Shown here: positions 49,058 to 57,887 of the stretch, in pieces | How the letters are laid out: each line of letters opens with the position of its first letter | How positions within the stretch are numbered: the stretch's first letter is position 1 | NCBI RefSeq assembly: GCF_035610345.1 | Contig: NZ_CP141212.1 | Coordinates: forward strand, 563,976-627,975 | DNA: 64,000 bases | Reading direction: 5' to 3' | From: Sinorhizobium meliloti | GTDB taxonomy: Bacteria > Pseudomonadota > Alphaproteobacteria > Rhizobiales > Rhizobiaceae | Program-made: the position numbers and the translations under genes | Notes under the pieces: generated by a model | Seen by the model: the letters and a program-made list of their open reading frames with translations, nothing else | What the model was told of the DNA's origin: nothing | The model's database searches: none

Positions 49058-50248
49058 ATGACCAGCATTCTCACCAACAACTCCGCAATGGCCGCGCTTT
49101 CGACGCTGCGCTCGATCTCTTCCAGCATGGAAGACACGCAGAGCCGCATCTCCTCGGGCCTCCGCGTCGGCTCGGCCTCCGACAACGCCGCCTACTGGTC
49201 GATCGCGACTACCATGCGCTCCGACAACCAGGCTCTCTCCGCAGTTCAAGACGCGCTCGGCCTCGGCGCCGCCAAGGTCGATACCGCCTATTCCGGCATG
49301 GAAGCGGCGATCGAAGTCGTCAAGGAAATCAAGGCTAAGCTCGTCGCCGCTAGCGAAGATGGCGTCGATAAGAACAAGATCCAGGAAGAAATCAGCCAGC
49401 TTCAGGAACAGTTGACCAGCATTGCCGAAGCTGCATCCTTCTCGGGCGAAAACTGGCTGCAGGCCGACCTCAGCGGTGGCAACATCACCAAGAGCGTTGT
49501 CGGTTCGTTCGTTCGCGACGCCTCGGGCAACGTCTCGGTAAAGAAAGTCAACTACGACCTTAGCGCCTCTTCGGTCCTGTTCGATACGGCCGGCGACACC
49601 GGCATTCTCGACGCCACGACGACCATCGAAGGCAATGGCGTCTCGGTTGATGTCAACATTGGCGGCACGGTCAATTCCTACAACGTCGTCAAATACACGA
49701 CCGAACAGGTCATCGCCGATGGGGCGACGTTCGACAGCGGAGGTAAGGTCGCTGTCGGTGGCACGGCCGGATTTGCAGGCTATGTGAAGGTCGCTGACGA
49801 CACTTGGGTTGCCGCGATCGATCAGTCCGCTGCAACCGATCACGAAATCTTCGCCACCGATACCGACAATGGCGATGTCTGGGCAATCGACGAGACCAAC
49901 CTGGCGAGCGCCGCGGCCATGACCGCATCGGTCTCCACCTTTGAGATCGATGAAACCACGACGGCCACTCAGATTTCCGGGTTGATCTCGATGGTCGACG
50001 CAGCGCTTGAGACGATGACCAGCGCCGCTTCCTCGCTCGGTTCAATCTCTTCGCGCATCGATCTGCAGAGCGAATTCGTCTCCAAGCTGACCGACTCCAT
50101 CGACTCGGGCGTCGGTCGCCTCGTCGATGCCGACATGAACGAGGAATCGACCCGCCTGAAGGCACTGCAGACGCAGCAGCAGCTCGCCATCCAAGCACTT
50201 TCGATTGCCAACTCTGACTCCCAGAGCGTGCTGTCGCTGTTCCGCTAA
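49058..50248 (+). CDS. flaA: Flagellin FlaA
   Basis: A 396-residue flagellin with MTSILTNNSAMAALSTLRSI at the N-terminus and the conserved C-terminal DADMNEESTRLKALQTQQQL. GGGA lies upstream of ATG 49058. It is first of three tandem flagellin genes, each with its own upstream element and terminator. A 703-bp middle portion is identical at nucleotide level to the next gene. Confidence 0.92.
   Translation: MTSILTNNSAMAALSTLRSISSSMEDTQSRISSGLRVGSASDNAAYWSIATTMRSDNQALSAVQDALGLGAAKVDTAYSGMEAAIEVVKEIKAKLVAASEDGVDKNKIQEEISQLQEQLTSIAEAASFSGENWLQADLSGGNITKSVVGSFVRDASGNVSVKKVNYDLSASSVLFDTAGDTGILDATTTIEGNGVSVDVNIGGTVNSYNVVKYTTEQVIADGATFDSGGKVAVGGTAGFAGYVKVADDTWVAAIDQSAATDHEIFATDTDNGDVWAIDETNLASAAAMTASVSTFEIDETTTATQISGLISMVDAALETMTSAASSLGSISSRIDLQSEFVSKLTDSIDSGVGRLVDADMNEESTRLKALQTQQQLAIQALSIANSDSQSVLSLFR
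49305..50007 (+). repeat. 703-bp tract identical to flaB (copy in flaA)
   Basis: Every base from 49305 to 50007 equals 50748-51450 (offset 1443), as checked line by line by eye. The tract is bounded by single-base differences at 49304 and 50008. This degree of identity, including all synonymous sites, suggests recent gene conversion. Confidence 0.85.
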
Positions 50249-50291
50249 GCGTCGCGACACGCGGGAGGCTGACCCGCGCAGATCGATCTAT

Positions 50292-50330
50292 GAGAACCGT
50301 GCCCGGCAACTGGCACGGTTCTTCGTTTTC
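50292..50330 (+). terminator. Rho-independent terminator after flaA
   Basis: GAACCGTGCC (50294-50303) pairs with GGCACGGTTC (50312-50321) and TTCGTTTTC follows. It closes the flaA message 44 bp past its stop. Confidence 0.85.
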
Positions 50331-50428
50331 ATGAAGGACAATGCGCTTCAGTATTCGTTAACCATATTGCGCTTAGATAGCTCCATCGAAACGGCAGGTT
50401 GATCTTTTATATCAATTGGTTAACAAGC

Positions 50429-50466
50429 ATGACGCTGACAGCCGTTCCCGGTGCGACCGGAATGTC
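50429..50466 (+). promoter_or_regulatory. Shared upstream element, second flagellin copy
   Basis: ATGACGCTGACAGCCGTT, then CCCGGTGCGACCGGAATGTCC. It keeps the first block and the paired CCGG half-sites of the icpA and flaA copies, with a shorter spacer. The gene start is at 50501. Confidence 0.45.
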
Positions 50467-50500
50467 CCTTTCTTAATCAGCCATCAAGGGGCACTATCTC

Positions 50501-51691
50501 ATGACTAGTATTTTGACCAACATCGCGGCCATGGCCGCGCTGCAGACTCTGCGTACCATCGGTTCGAACATGGAAGAGACGCAGGCGCATGTCTCTTCCG
50601 GCCTGCGCGTAGGCGGAGCCGCCGATAACGCCGCCTACTGGTCGATCGCGACCACCATGCGGTCCGACAACATGGCGCTTTCGGCAGTCCAGGACGCCCT
50701 CGGCCTCGGTGCCGCCAAGGTCGATACCGCCTATTCCGGCATGGAATCGGCGATCGAAGTCGTCAAGGAAATCAAGGCTAAGCTCGTCGCCGCTAGCGAA
50801 GATGGCGTCGATAAGAACAAGATCCAGGAAGAAATCAGCCAGCTTCAGGAACAGTTGACCAGCATTGCCGAAGCTGCATCCTTCTCGGGCGAAAACTGGC
50901 TGCAGGCCGACCTCAGCGGTGGCAACATCACCAAGAGCGTTGTCGGTTCGTTCGTTCGCGACGCCTCGGGCAACGTCTCGGTAAAGAAAGTCAACTACGA
51001 CCTTAGCGCCTCTTCGGTCCTGTTCGATACGGCCGGCGACACCGGCATTCTCGACGCCACGACGACCATCGAAGGCAATGGCGTCTCGGTTGATGTCAAC
51101 ATTGGCGGCACGGTCAATTCCTACAACGTCGTCAAATACACGACCGAACAGGTCATCGCCGATGGGGCGACGTTCGACAGCGGAGGTAAGGTCGCTGTCG
51201 GTGGCACGGCCGGATTTGCAGGCTATGTGAAGGTCGCTGACGACACTTGGGTTGCCGCGATCGATCAGTCCGCTGCAACCGATCACGAAATCTTCGCCAC
51301 CGATACCGACAATGGCGATGTCTGGGCAATCGACGAGACCAACCTGGCGAGCGCCGCGGCCATGACCGCATCGGTCTCCACCTTTGAGATCGATGAAACC
51401 ACGACGGCCACTCAGATTTCCGGGTTGATCTCGATGGTCGACGCAGCGCTCGAGACGATGACCAGCGCTGCCGCCGACCTCGGTTCGATCGGGATGCGCA
51501 TCGATCTGCAGAGCGAATTCGTCTCCAAGCTGACCGACTCCATCGACTCGGGCGTCGGTCGCCTCGTCGATGCCGACATGAACGAGGAATCGACCCGCCT
51601 GAAGGCGCTGCAGACGCAGCAGCAGCTCGCCATCCAGTCGCTGTCCATCGCCAACTCCGCATCGGAAAGCATCCTGACGCTCTTCCGTTAG
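50501..51691 (+). CDS. flaB: Flagellin FlaB
   Basis: A 396-residue flagellin nearly identical to FlaA. The first 90 residues and last 45 differ by scattered substitutions (for example AALQTLRTIGSNMEETQAHV), while the centre is identical. Own terminator downstream. In S. meliloti the secondary flagellins co-assemble with FlaA. Symbol assigned by order. Confidence 0.85.
   Translation: MTSILTNIAAMAALQTLRTIGSNMEETQAHVSSGLRVGGAADNAAYWSIATTMRSDNMALSAVQDALGLGAAKVDTAYSGMESAIEVVKEIKAKLVAASEDGVDKNKIQEEISQLQEQLTSIAEAASFSGENWLQADLSGGNITKSVVGSFVRDASGNVSVKKVNYDLSASSVLFDTAGDTGILDATTTIEGNGVSVDVNIGGTVNSYNVVKYTTEQVIADGATFDSGGKVAVGGTAGFAGYVKVADDTWVAAIDQSAATDHEIFATDTDNGDVWAIDETNLASAAAMTASVSTFEIDETTTATQISGLISMVDAALETMTSAAADLGSIGMRIDLQSEFVSKLTDSIDSGVGRLVDADMNEESTRLKALQTQQQLAIQSLSIANSASESILTLFR
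50748..51450 (+). repeat. 703-bp tract identical to flaA (copy in flaB)
   Basis: Counterpart of 49305-50007. The ends are marked by T versus G at 50747 and C versus T at 51451. Confidence 0.85.
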
Positions 51692-51722
51692 TCGGACTAG
51701 GCAGTTTCACCTTATCAAATCA

Positions 51723-51760
51723 GGAACCGCGCTTCGGCAGAGGCGCGGTTCTTCGTATTT
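51723..51760 (+). terminator. Rho-independent terminator after flaB
   Basis: GAACCGCGC (51723-51731) pairs with GCGCGGTTC (51742-51750), followed by TTCGTATTTC. Similar in form to the flaA terminator. Confidence 0.85.
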
Positions 51761-51915
51761 CAGCTCGGCCGAAGCGTTGCTCCGCGCAGCCGTAACCACT
51801 CCTTTACGCCCCTTAATAATCCCTTACCGTCGTTAACCATTCGTTAACCATTGATCGTTAACGATCCATTAAGAACGGCGGTCTGTCACTCAGGGCAAAT
51901 GATGTGGCAGCGCGC

Positions 51916-51958
51916 ATGACGCCCCACTGTCCGTTGCCGGCCCTCTGCCGGGATGTTC
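51916..51958 (+). promoter_or_regulatory. Shared upstream element, third flagellin copy
   Basis: ATGACGCCCCACTGTCCG, then GCCGG and, after 8 nt, GCCGGGATGTTCC. It is the most diverged of the four copies but keeps the ATGAYGC block, two CCGG boxes and the ATGT end. It ends 28 nt before the ATG at 51986. Confidence 0.45.
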
Positions 51959-51985
51959 CCGTTCTCCCCAGCAGGGCAGTTTCCC

Positions 51986-52951
51986 ATGACCAGCATCTTG
52001 ACCAATCCCGCCGCCATGGCCGCATTGCAGACCTTGCGCGCCATCAACCAGAACCTCGAGACGACGCAAGGCCGTATTTCCTCCGGCTACCGTGTCGAAA
52101 CCGCGGCCGACAACGCCGCCTACTGGTCGATCGCGACCACGATGCGCTCAGACAATGGTGCTCTTTCGGCGGTTCACGACGCCCTGGGTTTGGGCGCCGC
52201 CAAAGTCGATACATTCTATTCGGCGATGGATACCGTCATTGACGTGCTGAGCGAGGTCAAGGCCAAGCTGACCGCTGCGACGGAGGACGGTGTCGACAAG
52301 GACAAGATCAATGCCGAACTGAAAGAGCTGAAAAACCAGCTCGCTTCCGCCGCGCAGTCCGCTTCCTTTTCCGGCGAGAACTGGCTCTATAATGACGCGG
52401 CTGCGGCCCTCGGCCCAAAGACCATCGTCGCCTCCTTCAACCGCAGCGCCGACGGCAGCGTTACGGTCTCGACTCTCAATTACGACACAGCCAAATCCGT
52501 CCTGATCGACGTCACCGATCCTGCGCGCGGCATGCTCACCAAGGCGGTGAATGCGGACGCGCTTCAATCCACTCCGGCCGGCACGGCGCGCAACTACTAT
52601 CTCATCGATGCAGGTGCAGCTCCCGCGGGCGCGACCGAGATCGAGATCGACAACGCAACGACCGGTGCGCAGCTGGGCGACATGATCAGCGTCGTCGACG
52701 AGCTCATCAGCCAGCTGACCGACTCCGCCGCCACGCTCGGCGCCATCACCAGCCGCATCGAGATGCAGGAAAGCTTCGTCGCCAATCTGATGGATGTGAT
52801 CGACAAGGGCGTCGGGCGTCTCGTCGATGCCGACATGAACGAGGAATCGACACGGCTGAAGGCGCTGCAGACGCAGCAGCAGCTCGGCATCCAGTCGCTG
52901 TCGATCGCGAACACCACTTCCGAGAACATTCTCCGCCTGTTCCAGGAGTAG
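51986..52951 (+). CDS. Flagellin, shorter third copy (FlaC/FlaD type)
   Basis: A 321-residue flagellin with MTSILTNPAAMAALQTLRAI and the same C-terminal region, but a shorter, different central region (FNRSADGSVTVSTLNYDTAKS). It did not take part in the conversion seen between the first two. Whether it is flaC or flaD in S. meliloti terms cannot be decided by sequence reading alone. An upstream frame opens at 51953 without similarity. Confidence 0.9.
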   Translation: MTSILTNPAAMAALQTLRAINQNLETTQGRISSGYRVETAADNAAYWSIATTMRSDNGALSAVHDALGLGAAKVDTFYSAMDTVIDVLSEVKAKLTAATEDGVDKDKINAELKELKNQLASAAQSASFSGENWLYNDAAAALGPKTIVASFNRSADGSVTVSTLNYDTAKSVLIDVTDPARGMLTKAVNADALQSTPAGTARNYYLIDAGAAPAGATEIEIDNATTGAQLGDMISVVDELISQLTDSAATLGAITSRIEMQESFVANLMDVIDKGVGRLVDADMNEESTRLKALQTQQQLGIQSLSIANTTSENILRLFQE

Positions 52952-53002
52952 CGACATCGCTTTCCGCCGTGCCGCCGGTCATCGGCATCGGTCGGAGAAA
53001 GG

Positions 53003-53038
53003 TTGGACCGCGCTATTGCCCTGGCGCGGTCCAACACC
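53003..53038 (+). terminator. Rho-independent terminator after third flagellin gene
   Basis: TTGGACCGCGC (53003-53013) pairs perfectly with GCGCGGTCCAA (53024-53034). The following CACCTTCG is poor in T, but the 11-bp stem is strong. Confidence 0.7.
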
Positions 53039-53210
53039 TTCGCACAAGTTTGACCGGATAGCCTTCCTTCGCAGTCATGTTGGAAATTGCCGGCCGGAAA
53101 CCACTCCGGCTGCCGCTTGCATCGCGCTTCGCCTTCCGCGAACCGCTGCAGAATCAAGAATGCCGGTCCGTCGCTATTCGGGCGAACGGGCCTAAGGAGA
53201 CGGTCAAGAC

Positions 53211-53309
53211 GTGTCGGGCTCTATGGATTTCCGGGCCGCAAGCGAGCCTTCGCAGATGCGGCTGGCAATATCGGCCTTCGCCGAGGTGAGCCGGGAGGCG
53301 TGCCGATGA
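53211..53309 (+). CDS. 32-residue ORF translationally coupled to the FliH-like gene
   Basis: A GTG at 53211 has AAGGAGA about 11 nt upstream; the frame reads MSGSMDFRAASEPSQ... and ends EVSREACR, with TGA at 53307-53309 overlapping the next ATG at 53306 (ATGA). No transmembrane segment. The Shine-Dalgarno and the 4-nt overlap, as elsewhere in this operon, suggest a real small protein or leader peptide. No family recognised. Confidence 0.5.
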   Translation: MSGSMDFRAASEPSQMRLAISAFAEVSREACR

Positions 53310-53953
53310 GCGCGTCGCTGTCCCGCTATCTCAAGGATTTCAGCCCGCCGAAGATCGAGCTGACGCGGGTAACGCCGAGATATTTTCCGGATCTCGACAC
53401 CGACCTTTCGCAGAACCGTGCATGGGCGGAGCCGGTCATGCCCGAGATCGATATCGACGCCGAGCGCAGCGAAGCATTTGCGCAGGGACGTGCCGAGGCC
53501 AGCGCCGAACTCGCTCTCGAACATCAGAAAGAGATCGCCGATCTCAAGGCGCGCCACGCAGAAGAGATCGACGCCCTGAAGCAGCGCCTCGAGGAACAGG
53601 CAGCCGCCAGGATCGCCGCTGGTTTCGGCGAAATGGCGGATCGGCTGGCGCTCGCGCTCGGCGACCAGGCGGCGCGCGTCCTCGCTCCGGTCATGGACGA
53701 GGCGCTCGCCAAGCGCGCGGTCGAGAACCTGGCCGGCATGGTCCGGCACGGCCTCACTGCCGGTGAAGGGATCGCGATCACGGTGCGGGGCCCGCTTGCG
53801 CTTTTCGAGGCTTTGAAGGCCCTGCTGCCCGAAGCGACCGCGTTCCGTCACGTCGAAAGCGATGATGTCGACCTGACCGTCGAAATGGGCGAGGCGATAC
53901 TGGTGACGCGAATGGCCGCGTGGTCCGATACTGTTCGCAAGGTTCTGGCATGA
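53306..53953 (+). CDS. FliH-like flagellar protein
   Basis: A 215-residue protein. After an acidic N-terminal part, residues about 55-110 are charged helical (EAFAQGRAEASAELALEHQ and ALKQRLEEQAAARI), then a globular C-terminal part (LAPVMDEALAKRAVENLAGMV, GPLALFEALKALLP). This layout matches FliH/HrpE-type regulators of the export ATPase. No other fliH is visible near fliI. GGGAGG precedes ATG 53306, and it overlaps motB by 4 nt. In the S. meliloti map it corresponds to an unnamed ORF. Confidence 0.7.
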   Translation: MSASLSRYLKDFSPPKIELTRVTPRYFPDLDTDLSQNRAWAEPVMPEIDIDAERSEAFAQGRAEASAELALEHQKEIADLKARHAEEIDALKQRLEEQAAARIAAGFGEMADRLALALGDQAARVLAPVMDEALAKRAVENLAGMVRHGLTAGEGIAITVRGPLALFEALKALLPEATAFRHVESDDVDLTVEMGEAILVTRMAAWSDTVRKVLA

Positions 53954-55128
53954 ACGACGAGAGCAACGGCAAGAACGAAATCATCATCGTCCGGCGTTCG
54001 GCAGAGAGCCACGACGGCCATCACGGCGGCGGGTGGAAGATCGCCTATGCCGACTTCATGACCGCGATGATGGCCTTCTTCCTCGTCATGTGGCTGATCA
54101 ACGCCGCGAACGAGGAGACCAAGGCGGCGATCGCCGCCTATTTCAATCCGGTGCAGTTGACCGATCAGAAGCCGGCGGAAAAGGGCCTCAAGGATCCTGC
54201 CAAGGATGCGCAGGGCGAACAGACGCAGCAGCGCTCCAAGGTCGACGGCGAACAGGCCAAGTCGGGCGGTTCGGCCAAAACGGGGGATCAGCTGACGGCG
54301 ACCTCGGGCGAAGAGACCAAATATTCGGATGCCGATTTCTTCGAGAATCCTTACTCGGTCCTGTCCGAAATCGCCCGCGAAGTGGGCCACGAGGCGAATA
54401 TCAGCGTCAAGGGCGACGGCGGGGCGGCCCAGTCCGGACCGTCAACCGGCGCCGCCGGGGGCGAAGCCTATCGCGATCCCTTCGACCCGGACTTCTGGAC
54501 CAAGCAGGTGGAAGTGAAGGACGCCGGCAACACGGCCGAAAGCGACATGGCGTCAGCGGCACACAGCGCCCGCGAAGCCGCTTCCGGGCCGAAAGCGCCG
54601 GATAGCGCGGAGGGTGCAAAGGCCGCGGATGCACCCGAGAACCAAGCGCCGGCTGAAAACCCGCAGAAGGAAGCCGAAGCCCTGAAGGCTGAAATCGAAA
54701 AGGAACTCGGGGGCGATGCCGGGCGGCTTCTCGAAAGCCTCGCCGTAACCCCGGCCGAGGGCGGCCTGCTGGTGACGATCAGCGAGCAGACGGATGCGCC
54801 GATGTTCGCGGTCGGGTCCGCCGTGCCGCAAAAGGAACTGGTGCTCGCGATGGAAAAGATCGGCAGGCTGCTTGCCGAGCGCCCGGGCGCTGTGGCCGTT
54901 CGCGGCCATACCGACGGGCGACCGTTCAAGGACGGCACCTACGATAATTGGCGCCTTTCGGCGGCACGTGCCCAGAGCGCCTATTACATGCTGGTGCGCG
55001 GCGGCCTGAAGGAAGAGCGCGTGAAGCAGATCAGCGGCTTTGCCGACCGCCGGCTCCAGGTGCCGAACGATCCCTATGCGCCTGCGAACCGGCGGATCGA
55101 AATCCTGCTGCAGTCGGGCCAGGGCTGA
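53950..55128 (+). CDS. motB: Flagellar stator protein MotB
   Basis: A 392-residue protein with one membrane helix (IAYADFMTAMMAFFLVMWLI; Asp35 is the proton-binding residue), a long Ala/Glu/Lys-rich periplasmic linker, and a C-terminal OmpA-like peptidoglycan-binding domain (AVRGHTDGRPFKDGTYDNWRLSAARAQ). With MotA it makes the stator. The long linker is typical of rhizobia, where MotC binds MotB. Confidence 0.95.
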   Translation: MNDESNGKNEIIIVRRSAESHDGHHGGGWKIAYADFMTAMMAFFLVMWLINAANEETKAAIAAYFNPVQLTDQKPAEKGLKDPAKDAQGEQTQQRSKVDGEQAKSGGSAKTGDQLTATSGEETKYSDADFFENPYSVLSEIAREVGHEANISVKGDGGAAQSGPSTGAAGGEAYRDPFDPDFWTKQVEVKDAGNTAESDMASAAHSAREAASGPKAPDSAEGAKAADAPENQAPAENPQKEAEALKAEIEKELGGDAGRLLESLAVTPAEGGLLVTISEQTDAPMFAVGSAVPQKELVLAMEKIGRLLAERPGAVAVRGHTDGRPFKDGTYDNWRLSAARAQSAYYMLVRGGLKEERVKQISGFADRRLQVPNDPYAPANRRIEILLQSGQG

Positions 55129-55131
55129 GAA

Positions 55132-56451
55132 ATGCTGAAGCGGCTCTGCATCGTTCTTGCGGCATCGGCCCTTGCCGCTCCCCTCGCGCTTGGCCCTGCC
55201 CGCGCGAGCGGGAATGAGGAGCTCACGCCTTACAAGATGATAAGGTCGCTGCAATATGTGCAGGATTCGGTGGTGCTCGGCGACCATTCGGCGATCGAGA
55301 TGCAGCGCTTCATGCTCGGCGCGATCGACGAGCGGCTGAGGGCCGCCGATCCTTCGGCGTTTCGCGATCCGCGCAATGTCGACGCGGCTCTCGTCTATGT
55401 CATGAGCGGCGGCAATCCAGCGACGCTCGACCTTCTGGCAGACCGCGACATCGAGGGCAATTTCGACTCGCGGGTGACCGATGCGCTCAGGCACTATCTG
55501 AACGGCAAGGGCCCTCTGATCGTCGAGAATCTCACCAAGGCCGCCCCGGAATACAAGAATTCACGCATCGGTCCGTATCTGTTCCTGATCCTTGGCAACG
55601 CCATGTCGCAGCAGGATCCGGTCGAGGCGATAAAACATTACGATTGGGCGCGCCTGACGGCACCGGGCACCATCATCGAGGAGGCTGCCCTTCGCCGTTC
55701 GGTCTCGCTGGCGGCGCGGGCCGGCCTTCCGGAGAAGGGCTTTCGATATGCGCTGAACTACGCGCGGCGCTTTCTGACCTCACCCTATGCGAGCCAGTTT
55801 GCCGATGTCTTCGTCGAGCTGGCGGTCGCCCATTTCGACGAGGCGGCCGATGGGCGCGTCTCGGAGGTACTCTCCTTCATGGACAGTGCGCGCCAGCGCG
55901 AGGTCTATCTGCGGGTGGCGCGCCGCGCCGCGATTGCCGGCAAGCAGGCCCTGGCGCGGCTGGCCTCCAGGCGCGCCGAGGAACTGGCAGGGGATGACAG
56001 TTCCCGATCGCAGGTGCTTGCGAGTTTCTACGAGGGGCTGGCTGCCGTGCCGTCCGCAGATGTCTTTTCGGCCGCCGAAGCCCTCGAAGCGATCCCCGAC
56101 GAAAACCTGTCCCCGCGCGACCGCGCCCTGCGCGAGGCGGCCAAGGCCGTAGCCGATGCGGTGGTGCGGCCACCATTGGGAGAAAGCCCGGCGCAAGCAC
56201 CCGGGCCTATAGCGGAAAGACCGGCCGGAGAGCAAAGCGAGCTGGTTGCGGAGGAAAGCGGAAGCGGCATGAGCCCCTTCGGCCAGCCTTTCGAGGGGTC
56301 GTCCGACCGGCCAACCGAGATGCCGGCCGAGGCCGGGACGGCCGAAGCCGATATCGCCGCTCCAGGCGATCCGGTGCTCGAAGGCTTTCTAGCCAGCGGT
56401 CGTTCGAAGATCGACGAGATCGATGCGCTGCTGAAGAGGGAAGGACAATGA
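55132..56451 (+). CDS. motC: Periplasmic motility protein MotC
   Basis: A 439-residue exported protein with a signal peptide (MLKRLCIVLAASALAAPLALGPARA) and many helical TPR-like segments (VFVELAVAHFDEA, RVARRAAIAGKQALARLASRRAEEL). In S. meliloti MotC interacts with MotB and sets motor speed. Three nucleotides after motB; overlaps fliK by 4. Confidence 0.93.
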   Translation: MLKRLCIVLAASALAAPLALGPARASGNEELTPYKMIRSLQYVQDSVVLGDHSAIEMQRFMLGAIDERLRAADPSAFRDPRNVDAALVYVMSGGNPATLDLLADRDIEGNFDSRVTDALRHYLNGKGPLIVENLTKAAPEYKNSRIGPYLFLILGNAMSQQDPVEAIKHYDWARLTAPGTIIEEAALRRSVSLAARAGLPEKGFRYALNYARRFLTSPYASQFADVFVELAVAHFDEAADGRVSEVLSFMDSARQREVYLRVARRAAIAGKQALARLASRRAEELAGDDSSRSQVLASFYEGLAAVPSADVFSAAEALEAIPDENLSPRDRALREAAKAVADAVVRPPLGESPAQAPGPIAERPAGEQSELVAEESGSGMSPFGQPFEGSSDRPTEMPAEAGTAEADIAAPGDPVLEGFLASGRSKIDEIDALLKREGQ

Positions 56452-57887
56452 GGCCTCTTGACGAGAGTTTGCGCGCGCCCGCCGCCAACAGGCCGGCACA
56501 GTCGCTGAGTGTTCGGGGTCAGCCGGAGGCCGAACCGGGGGCCTTTGGCGAGGCGATCGCCGATGCAGGCCGCCGCAGGACGCAGGGGCAAGGCGGCCAG
56601 GCATCTGCCGATGACGCGCGACGGGACCCCGTCGCGAACGGCGGCAACGCCTCGGCTGTGACGAAGGTCGACGGCTTTGGCGCGGATGATGCGGCATTCA
56701 TGGCGGATGCTGCGGCGCCCGGCGCTCGGCCCGCCTCCGGGCGCGCGATCGTGACACCGGGCCAGGCGACGAAATCATCGCAGCACGGCCACCCTGCCGG
56801 CGCGCCGCATCTGTCGCGGGAACGTGAAGGTGGCAAAGAGGAAATCGACCAGCCGGCGGAGCGGGCGGTGAGCCGCTCGCGTGGATCGGTGCAGACCTCG
56901 CGCGAGACCGTTGATGAAGCGTCGGTCGTAATGGCGAGGGAAGGCGGGGAGAACGGCGACCCTGCCAGCGGAACCGTCTCCGATCTCCTGTCGATGCTCG
57001 CCGGCGCCGCACCGGCGGTGGCCGCGGCTTCGCAGCCGGAAGGCAGGCCAAAGCCCGCCCCGGCGGTTCGCGAAGGCTTGGACGGTCTGGCAAAGACGGT
57101 AGGCGGCATATCGCCGGAAGCGGCGGACGGCGAGCATCAGCAGATCGGGGAGGTGAACGGCGACAGCGAGCCGGACCGGCTTTTCCGCTTCGCCCGTGCC
57201 GACGGCAAGGGGCAGGCCGTTTCCATGAGCATTTCGCGGGATGGCGAGCGGGCAGTCGTGGAGAACAGCCGATCGTCGGTCAAATCCGGAGTGGAAACCG
57301 TGACCGTTCTGGAGGCGCGCCGCTATCTCGGCCTTGCGCTCAACGAGAACGCTGCGTCGGTGACGAGCGCGATCGCCGGCGATAGCGGATGGGCCGAGGC
57401 ATTGCAATCGAGCGCCGCGACGACGAAGCCCGGAGCCTGGAGCCAGGCCGGCAAGACGCTCAATACGCTGAAGATCCAGATGCATCCGGTCGACCTCGGC
57501 ATGGTGACGGCGACACTGAGACTGAAGGACGACGAGCTGCAGGTCGATCTGAAGGTCGAAACCGGTGAGGCCTTCCGCCAGCTCAGCGACGACCAGAGCG
57601 AATTGGTGAAGGCCCTGCGGGCGCAAGGATTTGCGGTCGACCAGGTGAACATCGTCTTCAACGGCGGCGGAGATTCCGCAAATGGCGGCGGTGGCCAGTC
57701 CCAGTCTCAGGCCGAGGCTCAGTCACAGCTCGGCTACGAGGGCCGTGAGCGGGCAGGTGATGATGGACAGGGGCGTCAGCCGCGGGATGGCGGCCGGGCG
57801 GCGGCGGAAAGGTGGGCGGGCAATGATGCTACGGACGATATGGTTGACGGTGCCGAGCGTTCTCGCTCTGGCCACGTCTACATGTAG
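56448..57887 (+). CDS. fliK: Hook-length control protein FliK (formerly MotD)
   Basis: A 479-residue protein, largely low-complexity and Gly/Ala/Arg-rich, with a C-terminal Flg_hook domain (LNTLKIQMHPVDLGMVTATLRLKDDELQVDLKVETGEAFRQL). Originally named MotD, then recognised as FliK. Overlapped at its 3' end by the next gene. Confidence 0.9.
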   Translation: MRPLDESLRAPAANRPAQSLSVRGQPEAEPGAFGEAIADAGRRRTQGQGGQASADDARRDPVANGGNASAVTKVDGFGADDAAFMADAAAPGARPASGRAIVTPGQATKSSQHGHPAGAPHLSREREGGKEEIDQPAERAVSRSRGSVQTSRETVDEASVVMAREGGENGDPASGTVSDLLSMLAGAAPAVAAASQPEGRPKPAPAVREGLDGLAKTVGGISPEAADGEHQQIGEVNGDSEPDRLFRFARADGKGQAVSMSISRDGERAVVENSRSSVKSGVETVTVLEARRYLGLALNENAASVTSAIAGDSGWAEALQSSAATTKPGAWSQAGKTLNTLKIQMHPVDLGMVTATLRLKDDELQVDLKVETGEAFRQLSDDQSELVKALRAQGFAVDQVNIVFNGGGDSANGGGGQSQSQAEAQSQLGYEGRERAGDDGQGRQPRDGGRAAAERWAGNDATDDMVDGAERSRSGHVYM

